From the NCBI GenBank assembly GCA_002731665.1, contig PCCJ01000114.1:1-8019 (forward strand): 8,019 nt of DNA, written 5' to 3'. The DNA is from Actinomycetota bacterium. GTDB taxonomy: Bacteria > Actinomycetota > Acidimicrobiia > Acidimicrobiales > Poriferisodaliceae. Shown here one piece after another: positions 6,065 to 8,019 of the stretch. The notes under the pieces were generated by a model. The model saw only the letters and a program-made list of their open reading frames with translations, did not search any database and was not told where the DNA came from. Made by a program: the position numbers and the translations under genes. Position 1 is the stretch's first letter. Every line of letters starts with the position of its first letter.

Positions 6065-6673
6065 TCATTCTCCCCGGTTAACACCCGAGTGATATGTTCC
6101 CTGACTAAAACATCCCGCTTCCATGGTGGCAGAACCACTTACTACAGTCGTTCCACATATGACACCTCCCAGGACTCTTCCGCCACACACGGTGGCTTCG
6201 TCACCGATATAGCCGCCTGCCACCAGACCATTAACCAGCAGTGCATTCCCGGACATCTCCCCATCCTCCATTAATCCTCCGGATATGATTGCGCCGCCGC
6301 TGATTATTCCACCTTGGACACGACCACCTTCGATTTCTGCGTGCCCACTTATCTTGCCGCCTGTAATTATCCCGCCTCTAATCCAGGCGTCCCCATAAAC
6401 TCTGGCGCCCCCCAGTACCGCACCCGCAGCACAGACCCAGGCCTCTCCCCAGAAAGACAGGTTGTCTTCCGACTCTATGAACCCTCCATAATTCCCAAGT
6501 GTTCTGCTTCTGATTTGCCAGACCGCCACTCCGTCTATCTTCTTGCTTCTTCCTGTGAAGTAGTATTTCCTGTTTTCGGGGCTCAGAGGTGGGGTCTTAG
6601 CCCCCGGCTTATTAATTTTGGGTCTCAATATTAAAATATTATTCTTAGTTTGATTGGCTTCTTCGTCTCTCAT
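6065..6673 (-). CDS. YdcK-like beta-helix repeat protein (paralogue of 6792-7451)
   Basis: 202 residues. After a basic 35-residue lead comes a short N-terminal domain: KYYFT (36-40), VWQIR (51-55) and GGFIESEDNLS (63-73). Residues about 77-185 form short repeats of the type GG-x-I-x-G-x-A (for example GGKISGHAEIEGG), as in left-handed parallel beta-helix proteins such as E. coli YdcK. Acyltransferases share the fold, but no catalytic histidine or CoA site is evident, so activity is not assigned. Several turns carry paired glycines, denser than usual for the family. AGGA precedes the ATG by 9 bases. It shares its N-terminal motif and a -GTYHSG- type ending with the upstream gene, so the pair arose by duplication. 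It could be a structural or surface protein (inference). Confidence 0.88.
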   Translation of the reverse strand: MRDEEANQTKNNILILRPKINKPGAKTPPLSPENRKYYFTGRSKKIDGVAVWQIRSRTLGNYGGFIESEDNLSFWGEAWVCAAGAVLGGARVYGDAWIRGGIITGGKISGHAEIEGGRVQGGIISGGAIISGGLMEDGEMSGNALLVNGLVAGGYIGDEATVCGGRVLGGVICGTTVVSGSATMEAGCFSQGTYHSGVNRGE

Positions 6674-6736
6674 TGATTATGTTCCTGTGAGAATATTAAT
6701 GCGAAAGCGCACGCAGTTTGACGTAATGATTATGCT

Positions 6737-6752
6737 ATCGGCAATAACCGAT
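6737..6752. repeat. Inverted repeat ATCGG-N6-CCGAT between the beta-helix genes
   Basis: Arms at 6737-6741 and 6748-6752 are placed 40 bases past the end of the 6792 gene and about 65 bases before the start of the next. There is no U-run after it on the minus strand. It may be a weak hairpin between the two genes or a binding site. A small TGCG/CGCA stem at 6700-6711 lies closer to the next start. Confidence 0.28.
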
Positions 6753-6791
6753 GTTGGAACCTAATTCATCACAGCGGCGAATGTGTGACGG

Positions 6792-7451
6792 TCACTCCTC
6801 TTCCGGTTCTCCATGAATCCCTCGGTCAAAAGTGCCCTGATGATACTCACCGGAATTAATTATTGCCCTACCTTTAATGACGGCGGTTCCTCTGATTATT
6901 CCTCCAGTGACTACTGAGTATCCGAAAACGTCGCCACCTTCTATTACTCCCCCGTCTATGTAGGCGTGTCCGCCGACATTTCCCCCGATCATTGTTCCAC
7001 CCGACACTTCGGCACGCCCCGACACGGATCCGCCCTGGATCTTGCCTCCGTATACCTGAGCCTTCTCTCCTATATAACCACCCTCACCCTTTGCCTCACC
7101 AAAAATCCTGGCCGAGCCGGTAATCGTGCCGCCGGTAATAACGGCATAGCCGTTAATCTCTCCGCTTTCCACCACACCGCCGTGTACATCCGCATAACCT
7201 CGTATCGACCCACCATACACCTCCGCATCTCCCTGTACCCTCGCTTCATCTTTGACTATGGCAGATGGTCCGACCCAGCTTGATCCTTCCGACGCCAAGT
7301 TATATTCACTCTCTAGCCATCCACCCAACTCGCCGTGCCCATTCTCGACCAGCCTACGAATCTGCCAAACAATCGTTCCCTCATGCTCATCGTGATTATC
7401 GGTAAACTCATACTTCTCATTGTCATCGCTCGTTTCGGGTTTTATGCTCAT
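6792..7451 (-). CDS. YdcK-like beta-helix repeat protein (paralogue of 6065-6673)
   Basis: 219 residues. The N-terminal domain carries KYEFT (13-17), VWQIR (28-32) and GGWLESEYNL (43-52), the motif typical of YdcK-type proteins found in bacteria and phages. Residues about 57-203 consist of repeated GG-x-I/V-x-G-x-A units (GGSIRGYADVHGG, GGTMIGGNVGGHAYIDGG), predicted to stack as a parallel beta-helix of roughly 20 strands. The acidic end is GEPEEE. No signal peptide is present, so export would need another route. AGGA lies 12 bases and GGA 6 bases before the ATG, a weaker site than the others. A 118-base gap separates it from the paralogue, so the two may share a transcript. An A-tract-rich region lies upstream. 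Fold call is firm; function unknown. Confidence 0.9.
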   Translation of the reverse strand: MSIKPETSDDNEKYEFTDNHDEHEGTIVWQIRRLVENGHGELGGWLESEYNLASEGSSWVGPSAIVKDEARVQGDAEVYGGSIRGYADVHGGVVESGEINGYAVITGGTITGSARIFGEAKGEGGYIGEKAQVYGGKIQGGSVSGRAEVSGGTMIGGNVGGHAYIDGGVIEGGDVFGYSVVTGGIIRGTAVIKGRAIINSGEYHQGTFDRGIHGEPEEE

Positions 7452-7728
7452 TTTAATTCCATTTCCTGGCCAGTCGCCGGTAGTTATTATGTGTCACAGT
7501 GATGGTATCGTTTTTTTATAGATTCCCGTTTTTATTGCGGTTCTCTCGCGGCAATTGTAGAACCCACTGTTACGGCAGGTTTTTTTGTCGCTACCCCTAA
7601 GCATCGAATAAAGGTTTTTTTACGTTTTTTTTAAAAAAAGTTTCAACAGCCTGGGGAAAAGCCACCAAAAAATCATTACTGTTTTTAGTCTGAAAAATAC
7701 GTTTGTACTTAATTCAGCGTCGTGGGAG
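7452..7728. promoter_or_regulatory. A-tract-rich region upstream of the beta-helix gene pair
   Basis: Homopolymer runs stand at 7511-7517 (T7), 7529-7533 (T5), 7580-7586 (T7), 7615-7621 (T7), 7625-7632 (T8), 7633-7639 (A7) and 7667-7672 (A6). The two T-runs at 7615 and 7625 start 10 bases apart, one helical turn, so the DNA is likely bent. On the transcribed strand they are A-runs, as in UP-elements or origin-like regions. No RNA gene or reading frame of note is found here. Confidence 0.35.
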
Positions 7729-7959
7729 TCAGTCTCTGTGGTTATGCTTTGATGGTACGGGTAGTTCGAAGAACGCCTTCCTGTGGACATTGCGCCGGGA
7801 AATCAGAAGCACTCCCAGCGCCGCTGAGGCAATGATAGCCAATAGCAATTGATACGGGTATGAAAAAATGAAGAAACAAAGCCTACTCGTGGAACACCGC
7901 CTTCTAAACCCGCCATCCAACCTCGAGTGTGCGGTGCCACATATTTCAAGGACGGACAA
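7729..7959 (-). CDS. Possible small single-helix membrane protein, start uncertain
   Basis: The frame codes for 76 residues from a TTG at 7957-7959. Residues about 35-53 (YQLLLAIIASAALGVLLI) form one convincing membrane helix, followed by basic SRRNVHRK and a polar tail, which suggests the C-terminus is in the cytoplasm. The N-terminal part is Cys- and Arg-rich and less convincing. No ATG and no clear ribosome-binding site support the TTG. The frame stays open upstream to a stop near 7994, and an ATG at 8014 in another frame reads MALTIKKF before a stop at 7985-7987. The true start may therefore have been lost by a frameshift. Confidence 0.35.
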   Translation of the reverse strand: MSVLEICGTAHSRLDGGFRRRCSTSRLCFFIFSYPYQLLLAIIASAALGVLLISRRNVHRKAFFELPVPSKHNHRD

Positions 7960-8019
7960 GCTTTCAAATATATTTTTGAAATTTTTATCTGAATTTCTTT
8001 ATCGTTAAGGCCATGATAA

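Noticed and set aside
6065..7451. Acyltransferase call for the beta-helix pair
   Set aside because: The fold is shared with hexapeptide acyltransferases, but no catalytic histidine or CoA-binding loop could be seen, so only the fold is claimed.
7505..7640. T-runs read as plus-strand intrinsic terminators
   Set aside because: No stable GC-rich stem precedes any of them; the best stems are 4-5 bp. Curved or AT-rich regulatory DNA explains them better.

Overview
The window reads as an accessory region of a bacterium or of a large tailed phage or prophage. The clearest genes have Shine-Dalgarno sequences (GGAG, AGGAG, GAGG), which argues for a prokaryotic or phage source. Base composition is near balanced in the genes, and the gaps are A+T-rich. 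No ribosomal, tRNA, core-metabolic or phage structural gene is visible, so host and replicon type cannot be fixed. All six well-supported genes lie on the minus strand. They are separated by gaps of about 120 to 570 bases that hold inverted repeats, A-tracts and a few doubtful small ORFs.

Read in the direction of transcription (right to left): a possible one-helix membrane protein (7729-7959); two paralogous beta-helix proteins of the YdcK-like 'GG-x-I-x-G-x-A' type (6792-7451 and 6065-6673); a small charged protein of unknown function (5206-5499); a 298-residue protein made only of two kinds of tryptophan-rich repeats (3950-4846); an exported cysteine-rich protein of unknown function (2739-3731); and a large protein (1-2557, cut off by the window edge) joining a PD-(D/E)XK nuclease-like domain, an SF2 DEAH helicase and the same two repeat types.

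The strongest link between genes is this shared repeat vocabulary. The helicase tail and the 298-residue protein both mix an approximately 57-residue 'phage-integrase repeat unknown'-like module with an approximately 44-residue module ending in C-x-H-M. The repeats probably bind nucleic acid or DNA-bound partners, so the helicase-nuclease and the repeat protein may work in one process such as restriction, defence or mobile-DNA control. That is inference.

The most interesting non-coding signal is ahead of the helicase start, where one segment can pair with either of two partners, one of which overlaps the ribosome-binding site. Two small ORF pairs (5033-5189 on the plus strand and 7729-8014 on the minus strand) look as though one reading frame has been broken by a frameshift.
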